From Oscillospiraceae bacterium (GTDB lineage Bacteria; Bacillota; Clostridia; Saccharofermentanales; Saccharofermentanaceae): 64,000 bases of DNA. Position 1 is the first letter of the stretch. Each line of letters starts with the position of its first letter. The stretch is taken from assembly GCA_015069205.1 (NCBI GenBank), contig SVIZ01000008.1:1-64000 (forward strand), given 5' to 3'. This document shows positions 1-7,139 of the stretch, piece by piece. The notes beneath the pieces were generated by a model. That model saw nothing but the letters and a program-made list of their open reading frames with translations. It did not search any database and had not been told where the DNA came from. Made by a program: the position numbers and the translations under genes.

Positions 1-115
<115 letters not shown>

Positions 116-121
116 TTAAAT

Positions 122-197
122 TCCTCGATAGCTCAGTCGGTAGAGCGTTCGGCTGTTAACCGAAATGTCACAGGTTCAAGTCCTGTTCGGGGAGCCA
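122..197 (+). tRNA. tRNA-Asn (GTT anticodon)
   Basis: The acceptor stem TCCTCGA (122-128) pairs with TCGGGGA (187-193) with one G-T wobble, followed by discriminator G and an encoded CCA at 195-197. The anticodon stem TTCGG/CCGAA encloses loop CTGTTAA with anticodon GTT at 155-157. The T arm ACAGG-TTCAAGT-CCTGT is canonical. It is probably co-transcribed with the rRNA operon. The ICE begins about 90 bases downstream, and the tRNA 3' end is not duplicated at the right end of the element, so the tRNA itself does not look like the crossover site. Confidence 0.96.
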
Positions 198-229
198 AAG
201 CACCAATCAAATGATTGGTGCTTTTTTTT
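198..229 (+). terminator. Terminator of the rRNA-tRNA operon
   Basis: AAGCACCAATCA and TGATTGGTGCTT form a 12-bp stem with a 2-base loop, followed by an 8-T tract. It ends the 5S/tRNA-Asn transcript just before the integrated element. Confidence 0.92.
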
Positions 230-285
230 GCTTATTTTCTGATCCTTTATTTAAGTAAGTATTTCTTAAAAACATATTTGCACAA

Positions 286-307
286 GTTAAGTTTAAGTTA
301 AGGTTTA
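286..307 (+). repeat. Candidate attL, left copy of 22-bp direct repeat
   Basis: The 22 bases starting GTTAAGTTTAAGTTAAGG are repeated exactly at 43730-43751, about 100 bases past the integrase stop codon. The pair brackets every plasmid/ICE-type gene in the window, as expected for the core site duplicated by a tyrosine recombinase. Sequence outside the 22 bases differs between the copies. Left of it lie only the tRNA-Asn terminator and about 55 bases of spacer. The exact crossover point cannot be seen without an empty site. Confidence 0.75.
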
Positions 308-393
308 TAAGCCTTGAAACGCAATAAATTCAATGCTTTTAGGGTTTTGCGTTGCTGAAAGTTACCGAAAAGTTACTATCGAGTTACCTTAAA

Positions 394-430
394 ACTACCA
401 CCGGTGTGACAATTGGGACAAATTTGTCCC
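394..430 (-). promoter_or_regulatory. Left copy of ICE palindrome plus GTGGTAAT motif
   Basis: Bases 415-430 (GGGACAAATTTGTCCC) are a perfect 16-bp palindrome. Bases 406-430 are an exact inverted copy of 38430-38454. Outward lies ACTACCACCGG, the reverse-strand form of the TCACnnGTGGTAATTT motif that recurs near 38455, 38565, 38635 and 43705. The palindrome suits a dimeric HTH protein. The site lies between attL and the main left promoter, so a role in control, excision or replication is possible. Function is inferred only. Confidence 0.6.
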
Positions 431-498
431 GCTTAAAAATCAGGCATCAAATCTCATCAAAAAAACTTACATTGAAACTAGCCTGAAACAAAAAAATG

Positions 499-526
499 TT
501 GACGGATTTTTTTGTGGTGTTATAAT
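499..526 (+). promoter_or_regulatory. Strong sigma-A-like promoter of the left module
   Basis: TTGACG (499-504) and TATAAT (521-526) are separated by 16 bases. Transcription would start near 533, only about 20 bases upstream of the terminator-like hairpin at 556-581. This is the best consensus promoter at the left end and is the likely entry point for transcription of the accessory genes. Confidence 0.7.
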
Positions 527-555
527 CAAAATGTATAAGTGTAAACAAATTTGAC

Positions 556-581
556 AGCGCTCCTTCGGGAGTGCTTTTTTT
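556..581 (+). terminator. Leader terminator/attenuator hairpin before ssb
   Basis: AGCGCTCC and GGAGTGCT form an 8-bp stem closed by a TTCG tetraloop and followed by seven T residues. It lies between the promoter at 499-526 and the first gene, so a transcript must read through it to express ssb. An ATG at 582 follows directly on the T tract. Similar TTCG hairpins occur at 2915, 7501 and 34548. Confidence 0.75.
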
Positions 582-599
582 ATGAGAGGAAAAATGAAC

Positions 600-1052
600 A
601 TGAACGCGAACAACATTTTCATTATTAACGGAAACCTGACTAAAGCTCCAATCCTTAGACAGTCGGAGAAAGGCAAAAGCTTCTGCTATCTTAATCTTGC
701 TGTAGACAATGGTCATGGCAATGACGGTAAACCAGATTATATTACGGTGACCGTTTGGGGGAAGCAAGCTGAGAATGCAAGCAAGTATCTTATCAAAGGC
801 CAGAATGTAAGCATTGCCGGTTCGATCAGTTCATATATTGATAAGGATAGGAAGTTACAGATCAGCTTAATTGCTTTAGATATTGAGTATGGTCGTAAAC
901 CTGCAATTTCAAAAGAAAAAGAATTGCCAATAGAACATGAGATTCAGAAAGAAAGTATTGAGGAAGCTGTCTTAGATCCGATTCCGGAACCGGATTCTAT
1001 CGAACAGCCTGAAGAGTATTTTTATGAAGAGCCGGAAACTCCAGAGATTTGA
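600..1052 (+). CDS. ssb: Single-stranded DNA-binding protein with acidic tail
   Basis: The protein has about 150 residues. Residues 1-100 form an OB-fold typical of SSB: an N-terminal GNLTKAPILR strand, then a conserved DYITVTVWGKQAENASKYL segment and KGQNVSIAGSI. The rest is a Glu/Pro-rich disordered tail ending in PETPEI. Chromosomal SSBs usually end in DDDLPF or DDDIPF; this one does not, but it shares the acidic, Ile-terminated tail seen on many proteins of this element. It would coat single-stranded transfer DNA. ATGs at 582, 594 and 600 are in frame; AGAGGA at 585-590 is best spaced for 600. It is the first gene after the main promoter and its hairpin. Confidence 0.88.
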   Translation: MNANNIFIINGNLTKAPILRQSEKGKSFCYLNLAVDNGHGNDGKPDYITVTVWGKQAENASKYLIKGQNVSIAGSISSYIDKDRKLQISLIALDIEYGRKPAISKEKELPIEHEIQKESIEEAVLDPIPEPDSIEQPEEYFYEEPETPEI

Positions 1053-1063
1053 GAGGTAATATT

Positions 1064-1402
1064 ATGACTGCATGGGATAAATATTCTGAAGCTATGAGAA
1101 AAATGGGAGATTATCATGCAATTCATGATACTCATCCTAATGATTATGAGAAATATTCTCAGGATCCAGAATGGCAGCATCTAAACAAAGAGCTTAATGA
1201 AGCCATGATGGAATATGCTTATGAGCGCAAACTGGAGCTGGATCCTGACAGAGCATGTAATTGCTATTATAAGTTTAATGATGGATGGTTTACTTACTAT
1301 GTTAATGTTAAAACCCACAAAAAGAAGTTAGAACTTGAAGAAGGTGACATAGAAGTAGATGCACCAGAAATGGATCCGTTAGATACGGGTTTAGAAATTT
1401 AA
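1064..1402 (+). CDS. Small acidic protein of unknown function
   Basis: The product has 112 residues. ATG 1064 is preceded by GAGAGGT with good spacing and lies 11 bases past the ssb stop, so the two genes are one operon. The N-terminal two thirds is predicted helical and charged, with a CNCYYKFNDGWFTYYVNV segment near residues 68-85. The tail is very acidic and ends DTGLEI, a weak version of the acidic Ile-ended tail. I do not recognise the family. A hairpin at 1437-1476 follows. Confidence 0.7.
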   Translation: MTAWDKYSEAMRKMGDYHAIHDTHPNDYEKYSQDPEWQHLNKELNEAMMEYAYERKLELDPDRACNCYYKFNDGWFTYYVNVKTHKKKLELEEGDIEVDAPEMDPLDTGLEI

Positions 1403-1436
1403 TAAATCAATCTCAAATCCTTCTCACCATAAAGTG

Positions 1437-1476
1437 AACCGGCAGCCGTCAAATCCCTCTGGCGGTGCCGGTTTTC
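1437..1476 (+). terminator. Inter-genic hairpin before the 1500 gene
   Basis: AACCGGCA (1437-1444) pairs with TGCCGGTT (1466-1473), with a further inner GCC/GGC pairing, and is followed by TTTTCGCTTC. It resembles a weak intrinsic terminator. The next gene begins within about 25-30 bases, which leaves no room for a promoter. Confidence 0.5.
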
Positions 1477-1499
1477 GCTTCTGTGTTTTTAGAAAGGAA

Positions 1500-1694
1500 T
1501 TGGTATATGAGACACTCACGCAAGAAGCTATAAGGGCCCTTGTAGGTGGTAAGAGGGCTATTGGGATGAGTAATAAAGAAATAGAAGACTATTTCAAAGA
1601 CAGTTTTAATGCTAGCTTGATAAATATAGATCTTTATACAATGGCATTATTAGAGATATACAGCTGTGAACATGCGAACGGTTTAGAGGAATAA
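1500..1694 (+). CDS. Hypothetical small protein
   Basis: The reading frame stays open from 1434 to 1694, but the hairpin at 1437-1476 makes an upstream start unlikely. AGAAAGGA at 1491-1498 is followed by TTG 1500 (tight spacing) and by an internal ATG at 1567, so the true start is uncertain. The C-terminal part (about 43 residues, from MSNKEIEDYFKDSF) looks like a small helical protein. It ends NGLEE, without the Ile-ended tail. It runs 2 bases into the next gene's leader, which supports translation as part of the operon. Confidence 0.45.
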   Translation: MVYETLTQEAIRALVGGKRAIGMSNKEIEDYFKDSFNASLINIDLYTMALLEIYSCEHANGLEE

Positions 1695-1696
1695 CT

Positions 1697-2122
1697 ATGG
1701 GTTATCAGCTCTCGTTTTTTGATCTCCCGGGTGTAATTAACTATCCAGACTGGCACAATATGACAATAGAGCAGATTTCAATGCTAATTGGGGAGCAGCT
1801 CGGGATCCGTTTTTATCCAGATACTCGATTCAACGGAGAATTCAATGAGTTTATTGCTTATAAATCAAAAAAAGAATTCTACACTATAGGAATCGACCAC
1901 TATGAAACCTGCGACGAGAGAAGCGGCCAGGCTTTTATCGGGGTTGACTATGATAATGGAATCAAACATTTAGGATGTAGTAAACCGTGCGATTCTATTG
2001 AAGAGGCGATTGAATTCTTTAGAAATATAGAAAACCGCTACGACAAAGCTAACGAAGAGAAACCGGAAACAGATATCAATGCTGAAAGTGATCTTGAAGA
2101 AGACGAAGACATTGACATATAG
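1697..2122 (+). CDS. Unknown protein with EDEDIDI tail
   Basis: The product has 141 residues. ATG 1697 follows AGAGGAATAACT and sits 2 bases after the previous stop. The first 110 residues form a compact domain with a GIRFYPDTRFNGEF stretch and a GIDHYETCDERSG stretch. I do not recognise it. The last 25 residues are acidic and end DLEEDEDIDI, a clear example of the element-wide tail. A GATAAAAT sequence and an AGGTAGGTACGCACCT inverted repeat lie between this gene and the Fic gene and might form a local promoter or operator. Confidence 0.75.
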   Translation: MGYQLSFFDLPGVINYPDWHNMTIEQISMLIGEQLGIRFYPDTRFNGEFNEFIAYKSKKEFYTIGIDHYETCDERSGQAFIGVDYDNGIKHLGCSKPCDSIEEAIEFFRNIENRYDKANEEKPETDINAESDLEEDEDIDI

Positions 2123-2180
2123 GTAGGTACGCACCTGTGATAAAATAGTACATAAGAAGCAAAAAAGAGGGAGAAGAAGC

Positions 2181-2888
2181 ATGGATAAAGGCAGAAATGT
2201 TTTACTCGCAAAAAAGTATATGGTTGAGAGTATATACCGCTCTGCTAATATAGAAGGAATTGGTGTTACCTTTCCTGAGACTCAGACAATCTGCGACGGG
2301 ATGAGCATTGCTGGTCATTCAGTAGACGACATTAACGCAGTTACTGATTTGAAAAATGCTTGGAAATGGCTGTTTAATCACATAGACGATGAAATCAACC
2401 TTGAATCTCTATGTCAATTAAATAGATTAGCGGGGAAGTATACGGTTATAAATGCTGGCTCTGTCCGTGATATGTATGACGAGCCAATACGTGTTCCGTT
2501 ATTTGATGGAAAAGATTACTATCCTGAACTTCCGCCGCCTAAAACGGAAATTGATGCAAAAATCAAGCAGCTTGCAACAAACAATACAATTGATGGTGCG
2601 TTAGATCTATTTTGTTATATTTGTAAAGCTCAGCTGTTTAACGATGGCAATAAAAGAACTGCAACCTTATTTGCTAATATGTTTATGATTCAAAATGGTT
2701 TGGGTATCTTTTCTATACCGGTTAGCAAAAAATTAGAGTTTTATGATGCATTAACTCACTACTATGACAACGAGAATAATAAGGATAATCTTAAAGTATT
2801 CCTTAGCGAAAATTGTTTAACCGGACCTCAGAATCAACCGGATATTCAAATAAATGAGCCTAATGTTGATGATGAAATAGACATCTAG
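2181..2888 (+). CDS. Fic/DOC-family protein with Gln in place of catalytic His
   Basis: The product has 235 residues. The Fic core motif reads AQLFNDGNKRTA near residues 150-161. Canonical Fic enzymes have His at the first motif position (HxFxDGN[GK]R) and use it to transfer AMP or another phosphate group; here it is Gln151. The N-terminus carries SANIEG (21-26), matching the [ST]xxxE[GN] inhibitory helix of autoinhibited Fic proteins. The C-terminus is an acidic linker ending VDDEIDI. ATG 2181 follows GGGAGAAGAAGC. The protein could be inactive as an AMPylase, an altered-specificity enzyme, or a regulator of the intact Fic protein at 27002. Confidence 0.83.
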   Translation: MDKGRNVLLAKKYMVESIYRSANIEGIGVTFPETQTICDGMSIAGHSVDDINAVTDLKNAWKWLFNHIDDEINLESLCQLNRLAGKYTVINAGSVRDMYDEPIRVPLFDGKDYYPELPPPKTEIDAKIKQLATNNTIDGALDLFCYICKAQLFNDGNKRTATLFANMFMIQNGLGIFSIPVSKKLEFYDALTHYYDNENNKDNLKVFLSENCLTGPQNQPDIQINEPNVDDEIDI

Positions 2889-2914
2889 TGAAATAAATAA
2901 AATCAGCATATCAA

Positions 2915-2939
2915 AGCAGTCCTTCGGGGCTGTTTTTTT
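2915..2939 (+). terminator. TTCG terminator-like hairpin followed by ATG
   Basis: AGCAGTCC and GGGCTGTT pair around a TTCG loop, followed by a T7 tract and an ATG at 2940. The sequence is nearly identical to the hairpin at 7501-7525. The next real start (2998) is only about 58 bases away. The ATG at 2940 would open an out-of-frame short frame overlapping the gene start. Confidence 0.7.
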
Positions 2940-2997
2940 ATGAATAAAAAACGCCGAAGCGAACACGGCAAAAAACAAAGAAAGAAGGTAAATGAAC

Positions 2998-4314
2998 ATG
3001 ACAAACTTCAAAAGATTCCAGTCGGACGTGCTTTATCGTGTGAGATCAAAGCTCAACGACAGAGGGATGAAAGAGATCTCTCTCAAGCTCGATACTATTA
3101 ATTCACCTGACGGTGTAACCGACAGACTTATGGTATCAATTCCCGATTCAAAAATGTCTATGGCCTTTAGGCTTAATGACATTTATAAGAACGATCTTCT
3201 CCGGGACGGAAAGGACATTGATTCCATTGTTGAAAGTCTTTGCAGCACAATCAATGCCAATTTGTCTGTAATTAAGGAACAAGAGAACCCTATTGCGACT
3301 TTTATCAAAGACTACGGGCAGGTCAAGGATAGTCTTTATCTTCGTATGATTCCAGGTGACTCTCCAATCTTGAAGGATACACCTCATAGGATGATCGGAG
3401 ATATGGCAGAAGTTGTTGCTTTTCGTCTTGATTCCATGTCAGATGCCTATGGAAAGTCTGTTGTTACGGTAAGTACACCTCTCATGGAGATGTATAACGT
3501 CGATAAGGAACAGCTCTTTGCCGATGCAGAAAAGGCTTGTACTAAGAACGATCCAATCAACTTTACTCCGATGGGAGACATGAAAGCTCCCGAACATATT
3601 CAGAGCATGTCGTGGCTTCTAAATTATGAAAATGCCAAGAAGCAATTATTCATCCGTGTAAGTAGTGTTGAAAGGAACATTGAGCTTATTGATAATGTTC
3701 CTCACAAGATTGTAGATGACCTGGTTATTACTTGCCATATAGCTGTAAACGCATCAAACGACGGCATTGCAAGTACAATCGTAAATAACGATCTGCTTGA
3801 ACATTATGGTGTCGATGCAGAGACGGTATTAAATGATGCGATTGAAAACTCGCCTGAGATATTGCCGGTTAAGATTGAATCGATGATGAATGTTATCTCG
3901 CGTACGTGCCCGGAAGCCATATCGGAAGATATGAAGAACGATCCGAATTTCTCGGACTGCAGTAAGATGGCAATCGTAAGCAATTCCAAGATGGTAAATG
4001 GTGCTTCAGTGCTTTTCTATCCCGGCGTTATGGATCAGCTGTCTGAGATGTTTGGCGGAGACTATGTGATACTTCCGTCTTCAGTAAACGAGTTTATCGT
4101 TGTTCCGGACAGAGGCAATTATGCGGATCTTGAGAACATGGTAAGGGATATCAACCAGAATATGGTCGATCCCCAGGAGCAGTTGTCCGATCATGTCTAT
4201 CATTATGACTCGGTAGAAAAACTGTTTGAATCATGTAAAGAGTATATGGCAAGACTCGAACAGAACGTTGATAAAGACGAAGAACCCGATGTCGACGATG
4301 ATATTGATATCTGA
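2998..4314 (+). CDS. DUF5688-like protein with DDDIDI tail
   Basis: The product has about 438 residues. Layout resembles DUF5688 proteins common in gut Clostridia: an N-terminal segment with NFKRFQSDVLYRVRSKL, then two repeated alpha/beta segments with RLDSMSDAYGKSVVTVS-like and CHIAVNASND-like strands, and a C-terminal region with YVILPSSVNEFIVVP. The function of the family is not known. The tail is EEPDVDDDIDI, the cleanest example of the shared motif. ATGs at 2992 and 2998 are in frame; GAAGG at 2984-2988 is better spaced for 2998. Confidence 0.75.
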   Translation: MTNFKRFQSDVLYRVRSKLNDRGMKEISLKLDTINSPDGVTDRLMVSIPDSKMSMAFRLNDIYKNDLLRDGKDIDSIVESLCSTINANLSVIKEQENPIATFIKDYGQVKDSLYLRMIPGDSPILKDTPHRMIGDMAEVVAFRLDSMSDAYGKSVVTVSTPLMEMYNVDKEQLFADAEKACTKNDPINFTPMGDMKAPEHIQSMSWLLNYENAKKQLFIRVSSVERNIELIDNVPHKIVDDLVITCHIAVNASNDGIASTIVNNDLLEHYGVDAETVLNDAIENSPEILPVKIESMMNVISRTCPEAISEDMKNDPNFSDCSKMAIVSNSKMVNGASVLFYPGVMDQLSEMFGGDYVILPSSVNEFIVVPDRGNYADLENMVRDINQNMVDPQEQLSDHVYHYDSVEKLFESCKEYMARLEQNVDKDEEPDVDDDIDI

Positions 4315-4325
4315 TCTTTAAACGC

Positions 4326-4356
4326 ATTACCCCGTATGGTTGACATACGGGGTAAT
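4326..4356 (+). terminator. Hairpin downstream of DUF5688 gene
   Basis: ATTACCCCGTATG and CATACGGGGTAAT form a perfect 13-bp stem with a 5-base loop. There is no T tract, so it may be an RNA-stability or processing hairpin. The next gene starts 36 bases later. Confidence 0.6.
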
Positions 4357-4392
4357 CGATCAGATTTCTGAAAGGTTGTTAGGAGAGTATAA

Positions 4393-4689
4393 ATGGCACA
4401 AGATGTTAGATTTGGTTATAAGATAATCGAAAAGTGGCCTGAATACTGTCTTCTTGATAAGGGGGAAAGTATCACCAATCATGGCCGTTGGATTATAGCT
4501 CATTATCCTGAATATGATAAAGACGGTAACACCACATCTTGGGGTTACGGCCATTATTTCAATTCATTGATTGAAGCGGTAGATTACTATAAGTCAGAGC
4601 TTGATTGTTCTATGAAGGTGTCAGAGGAAGTGCAACAGGAAGGCTTGGAAGAGCCTGCCGGTAATCTCGATGTAGATCTGGATATTTGA
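4393..4689 (+). CDS. Unknown small protein with DVDLDI tail
   Basis: The product has 98 residues and starts at ATG 4393 after AGGAGAG. It has an aromatic-rich N-terminal domain (FGYKIIEKWPEYCLL and WIIAHYPEYDKDGN) and an acidic C-terminus ending NLDVDLDI. I recognise no family. The tail places it with the other tagged accessory proteins. It is followed by a palindromic terminator at 4763-4786. Confidence 0.7.
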   Translation: MAQDVRFGYKIIEKWPEYCLLDKGESITNHGRWIIAHYPEYDKDGNTTSWGYGHYFNSLIEAVDYYKSELDCSMKVSEEVQQEGLEEPAGNLDVDLDI

Positions 4690-4762
4690 TTATTTCGAAA
4701 TAGACGGAGTATCGCCGGAAGAAGCGATTGATAAATAAATTCCCTAAGGTTGATTAATCTGA

Positions 4763-4786
4763 AGCAGCTCACGTGAGCTGCTTTTT
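4763..4786 (+). terminator. Palindromic terminator
   Basis: AGCAGCTCAC and GTGAGCTGCT form a perfect 20-bp palindrome followed by TTTTT. It ends the 4393 transcript. About 145 bases follow before the mini-gene at 4932; they hold several short inverted repeats (AAAGTTGAATGAACATAACTTTC and TTAGCTAAAAGCTAA) but no gene. Confidence 0.75.
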
Positions 4787-4931
4787 AATATAAAGAAAAG
4801 CCCGCAATCCATTTGCGAGCTTTCCCGAAAGTTGAATGAACATAACTTTCATGATCTTAGCTAAAAGCTAAGGCGAACAGTTATATTATACAACTTTCGA
4901 ATAATATCAACATTATGGAAAGGGCAGATAT

Positions 4932-5024
4932 ATGGTTGAGAAATATAAAAGCCATGCTATTGGATTTAGTTTTTCTGCTCCGGCTGCTGATCCTGACGTT
5001 GATGATGAAGAACCAACAATATAG
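4932..5024 (+). CDS. 30-residue mini-protein with acidic tail
   Basis: ATG 4932 follows GAAAGGGCAG and opens a 30-codon frame. The second half is ADPDVDDEEPTI, clearly the same kind of acidic Ile-ended tail found on large neighbours, here on almost no protein body. It may be a real peptide, or the remnant of a tagged gene whose main domain was lost. The good ribosome binding site and the conserved tail argue that the frame is or was translated. Confidence 0.45.
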   Translation: MVEKYKSHAIGFSFSAPAADPDVDDEEPTI

Positions 5025-5047
5025 AAATTTTTCATGTTTGTTGTCGC

Positions 5048-5083
5048 TTGCTAGCTGTAATACAATGTATTATAATTGTATTA
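5048..5083 (+). promoter_or_regulatory. Promoter with overlapping palindromic operator (antitoxin gene)
   Basis: TTGCTA (5048-5053) and TATAAT (5071-5076) are 17 bases apart. TAATACAAT (5058-5066) and ATTGTATTA (5075-5083) form an inverted repeat covering the -10. This is the usual layout for autorepression by a ribbon-helix-helix antitoxin, here the RelB/DinJ-like product of the gene starting at 5104. Confidence 0.75.
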
Positions 5084-5103
5084 TAAAATAAGGAGTGAAT
5101 TAT

Positions 5104-5304
5104 ATGGCATCTTCAGTTATTCAAGTAAGAGTTGATGATGAACTCAGGCAGGAAGCAACCGAGATTTTCGATGATCTTGGAATTGATATGTCTACTGCTA
5201 TAAGAATGTTTCTTAAGAGAACAGTAAAAGAAAGAGGCTTACCTTTTTCTATGATAGCTATAGACGATAGCACGAGGAAACACAATGGAAAAGTTAGTCG
5301 ATGA
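5104..5304 (+). CDS. RelB/DinJ-family ribbon-helix-helix antitoxin
   Basis: The product has 66 residues. It opens with SVIQVRVDDELRQEATEIFD, then GIDMSTAIRMFLKR, the classical RelB/DinJ beta-strand plus two-helix DNA-binding fold. ATG 5104 has AGGAG 8 bases upstream; the in-frame GTG at 5095 lies inside that site. It probably represses its own promoter through the palindrome at 5058-5083. The gene overlaps the next by 20 bases. The next product does not look like a YafQ/RelE toxin, so the antitoxin is instead linked to an unusual module ending with a HipA-like kinase. Confidence 0.85.
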   Translation: MASSVIQVRVDDELRQEATEIFDDLGIDMSTAIRMFLKRTVKERGLPFSMIAIDDSTRKHNGKVSR

Positions 5305-5569
5305 CAGACACGATTTCTTAACCGGAACCGAAGGCGAATACCTTGGTGTCAAGTATAAGTGGACCAAAGATGACGAAGGTCATCAACTATTAGTGCTTGT
5401 AGATGATGAACAAGAAAACCTTGCTTGGAAAACAAAAAAGTTATTAACTGACACTAACGCACTTGAAGCCTATCAAGCAGTTGTTAGATTGGCTGTTAAA
5501 GATTATCTTCTCCACAAGCAATCAAAAGACAGATTAAAAGAAGTGAGAGAAAAATATGCCCGAAAATGA
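5285..5569 (+). CDS. Unknown protein between antitoxin and HipA-like kinase
   Basis: The product has 94 residues and starts at ATG 5285 after GAGG, overlapping the antitoxin gene by 20 bases and the kinase gene by 14. The N-terminus (FLTGTEGEYLGVKYKW) is beta-rich and the C-terminal half is a charged helix ending in KEKYARK-like basic residues. It has no acidic tail. The tight double overlap suggests the three products act together, perhaps with this one as a partner or neutraliser of the kinase. I do not recognise the family. Confidence 0.7.
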   Translation: MEKLVDDRHDFLTGTEGEYLGVKYKWTKDDEGHQLLVLVDDEQENLAWKTKKLLTDTNALEAYQAVVRLAVKDYLLHKQSKDRLKEVREKYARK

Positions 5570-6941
5570 TTATTATTTCTTAATGCATCTGAATAATGAG
5601 TGTGCAATTGTAGAATTCAATCCAGTAACGGGAAATTTGGTCGATTTTGACGTAACAGACAAAACACTTATGCCAATGAACGGCAGTTCGAATCTTCGGG
5701 ATATTAATAATTGGTGGATCCATAGACCATTTCCAAGCACAAGAGAAGATATGAAACAGGTCATGAAGATGGCTGGTGCTATAAACCCGGAACTCTATCT
5801 GATAAAGAATCTAGCTCTTAGCATGACGGATTCATATTGGATCTGTCCAGTTGAAGAATCAGAACTTAGATGGGAAGATGTTCGGTTAACCAATCAAAGT
5901 ACTATAGGAAAGACAAGGGTTCCTTATCATAATAGAGACTCTTATGATCCCAATGCGTCTCTCGACGGACAAATGTCCAAACACTGGGACTTGTCACAAA
6001 CTCCACCGGTTTTGGTTAAACGAGCTATGGATTATGACAGTCAGCAAGCTGTAAATGAAGTGTTTGCGTCGCTTATACACTCGCGCCAACCGCTTGCGCC
6101 GGAGTATGTTTCTTACTCTGCGAAGCGTGATCCAACTCAAAATAAGTTCCTTGTTTCGATATGTAATTCTTTTGTTGAACCGGGGTTAGAGTTTCTACCA
6201 GCTTACGAACTCGGTTGTGCTCAAGGTGTGAAGGAATTATCTGATTATGATAGATATATAAAGAAGTGGGTTGATTGCGGATTAGATGAAGATGTTGTCA
6301 GAAAATTCTTGGATTATCAGACCTTGACTGATTTTATTATTTCCAATGTTGACCGTCATCTTGGTAATTTTGGTGTGCTTAGAGATGTAAACACATTGAA
6401 ATTCATAAAGCCAGCACCAATATATGATTCAGGTAATAGTATGTTCTATACACAACTTGAACTAGATAGATTTATTTCTAAACCAGAAATGTTAAATAGA
6501 AAGATTGTATCTATCTATGACTCAGAAGAAAAAATGCTTAACCGTGTTCAGAACAGAAACATTGTAGAACTTGACGCACTTCCTACAAAAGAAGAGACAA
6601 AAGACTTATATACTTCGTTTGGTATTCCTGAATCCAAAGTCGATTTTATAACGGATGCATATCAGAAGAAGATTGAAATGGTACATGAGTTCCAAAAGGG
6701 AAAAAGCATTTCAATGTTTTCTGAAAATAAAATGAAGTATAAGGGTACTGCTATTAGGTGGTGTTCATCGCCTGACGATTCTGATTATAGTTTGACAGAA
6801 GATAGTATAACGCCGGGTGGGGGTAACGGAACAATAGATTATTCTCATTTGTTGAATGCGATGCAGCAAGAAACAAAAGATCAAGATGATCTTCATATTC
6901 CTAGTAGTGATCCTGAAATTGACGATAACATAGACATCTGA
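5556..6941 (+). CDS. HipA/CtkA-like protein kinase with DDNIDI tail
   Basis: The product has 461 residues. The central catalytic segment reads DFIISNVDRHLGNFGVLRD (about residues 258-276) followed by APIYDSGNSMF. This is the HipA-like catalytic loop (NxDRHxxN) and metal-binding D-x-G segment. The N-terminal 120 residues resemble the small beta-rich domain of CtkA/HipA-type kinases. The C-terminal 60 residues are disordered and acidic, ending EIDDNIDI. HipA-like kinases phosphorylate protein or tRNA-synthetase targets and can arrest growth. The gene overlaps its upstream neighbour and forms an operon with the RelB/DinJ-like antitoxin. The tail suggests it may act away from its site of synthesis. 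Confidence 0.82.
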   Translation: MPENDYYFLMHLNNECAIVEFNPVTGNLVDFDVTDKTLMPMNGSSNLRDINNWWIHRPFPSTREDMKQVMKMAGAINPELYLIKNLALSMTDSYWICPVEESELRWEDVRLTNQSTIGKTRVPYHNRDSYDPNASLDGQMSKHWDLSQTPPVLVKRAMDYDSQQAVNEVFASLIHSRQPLAPEYVSYSAKRDPTQNKFLVSICNSFVEPGLEFLPAYELGCAQGVKELSDYDRYIKKWVDCGLDEDVVRKFLDYQTLTDFIISNVDRHLGNFGVLRDVNTLKFIKPAPIYDSGNSMFYTQLELDRFISKPEMLNRKIVSIYDSEEKMLNRVQNRNIVELDALPTKEETKDLYTSFGIPESKVDFITDAYQKKIEMVHEFQKGKSISMFSENKMKYKGTAIRWCSSPDDSDYSLTEDSITPGGGNGTIDYSHLLNAMQQETKDQDDLHIPSSDPEIDDNIDI

Positions 6942-6958
6942 CAAGTTGAAATTAACAA

Positions 6959-6987
6959 GCCCCGGTCACATGAACCGGGGTTTATTT
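6959..6987 (+). terminator. CCCCGG-type hairpin followed by ATG
   Basis: GCCCCGGT and ACCGGGGT pair around a short loop and are followed by TTATTT and then ATG at 6988. Near copies are at 18197 and 27875, each also ending GGGGTTTATT(T/A)ATG. The ATG here opens a 12-codon frame (MPEERRLARQTM). About 150 bases of gene-free leader follow before 7140. Confidence 0.65.
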
Positions 6988-7139
6988 ATGCCTGAAGAAA
7001 GGAGATTGGCACGGCAAACGATGTAAGATAGGATAGCAGATAGTCAAGAGACGGAATAAATAGGCGCACTTGAATAAAGGTGAACCGTTTATATTTTATG
7101 ACCAAAATACAAATAACATATCCAAAGGAGAAGCATTAT

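Noticed and set aside
122..197. tRNA-Asn 3' end as the attachment core
   Set aside because: The 3' end of the tRNA is not repeated at the right end. The only exact long repeat pair is 286-307/43730-43751.
2940..3086. Short frame starting at ATG 2940
   Set aside because: It overlaps the DUF5688 gene in another frame and shows no conserved features.
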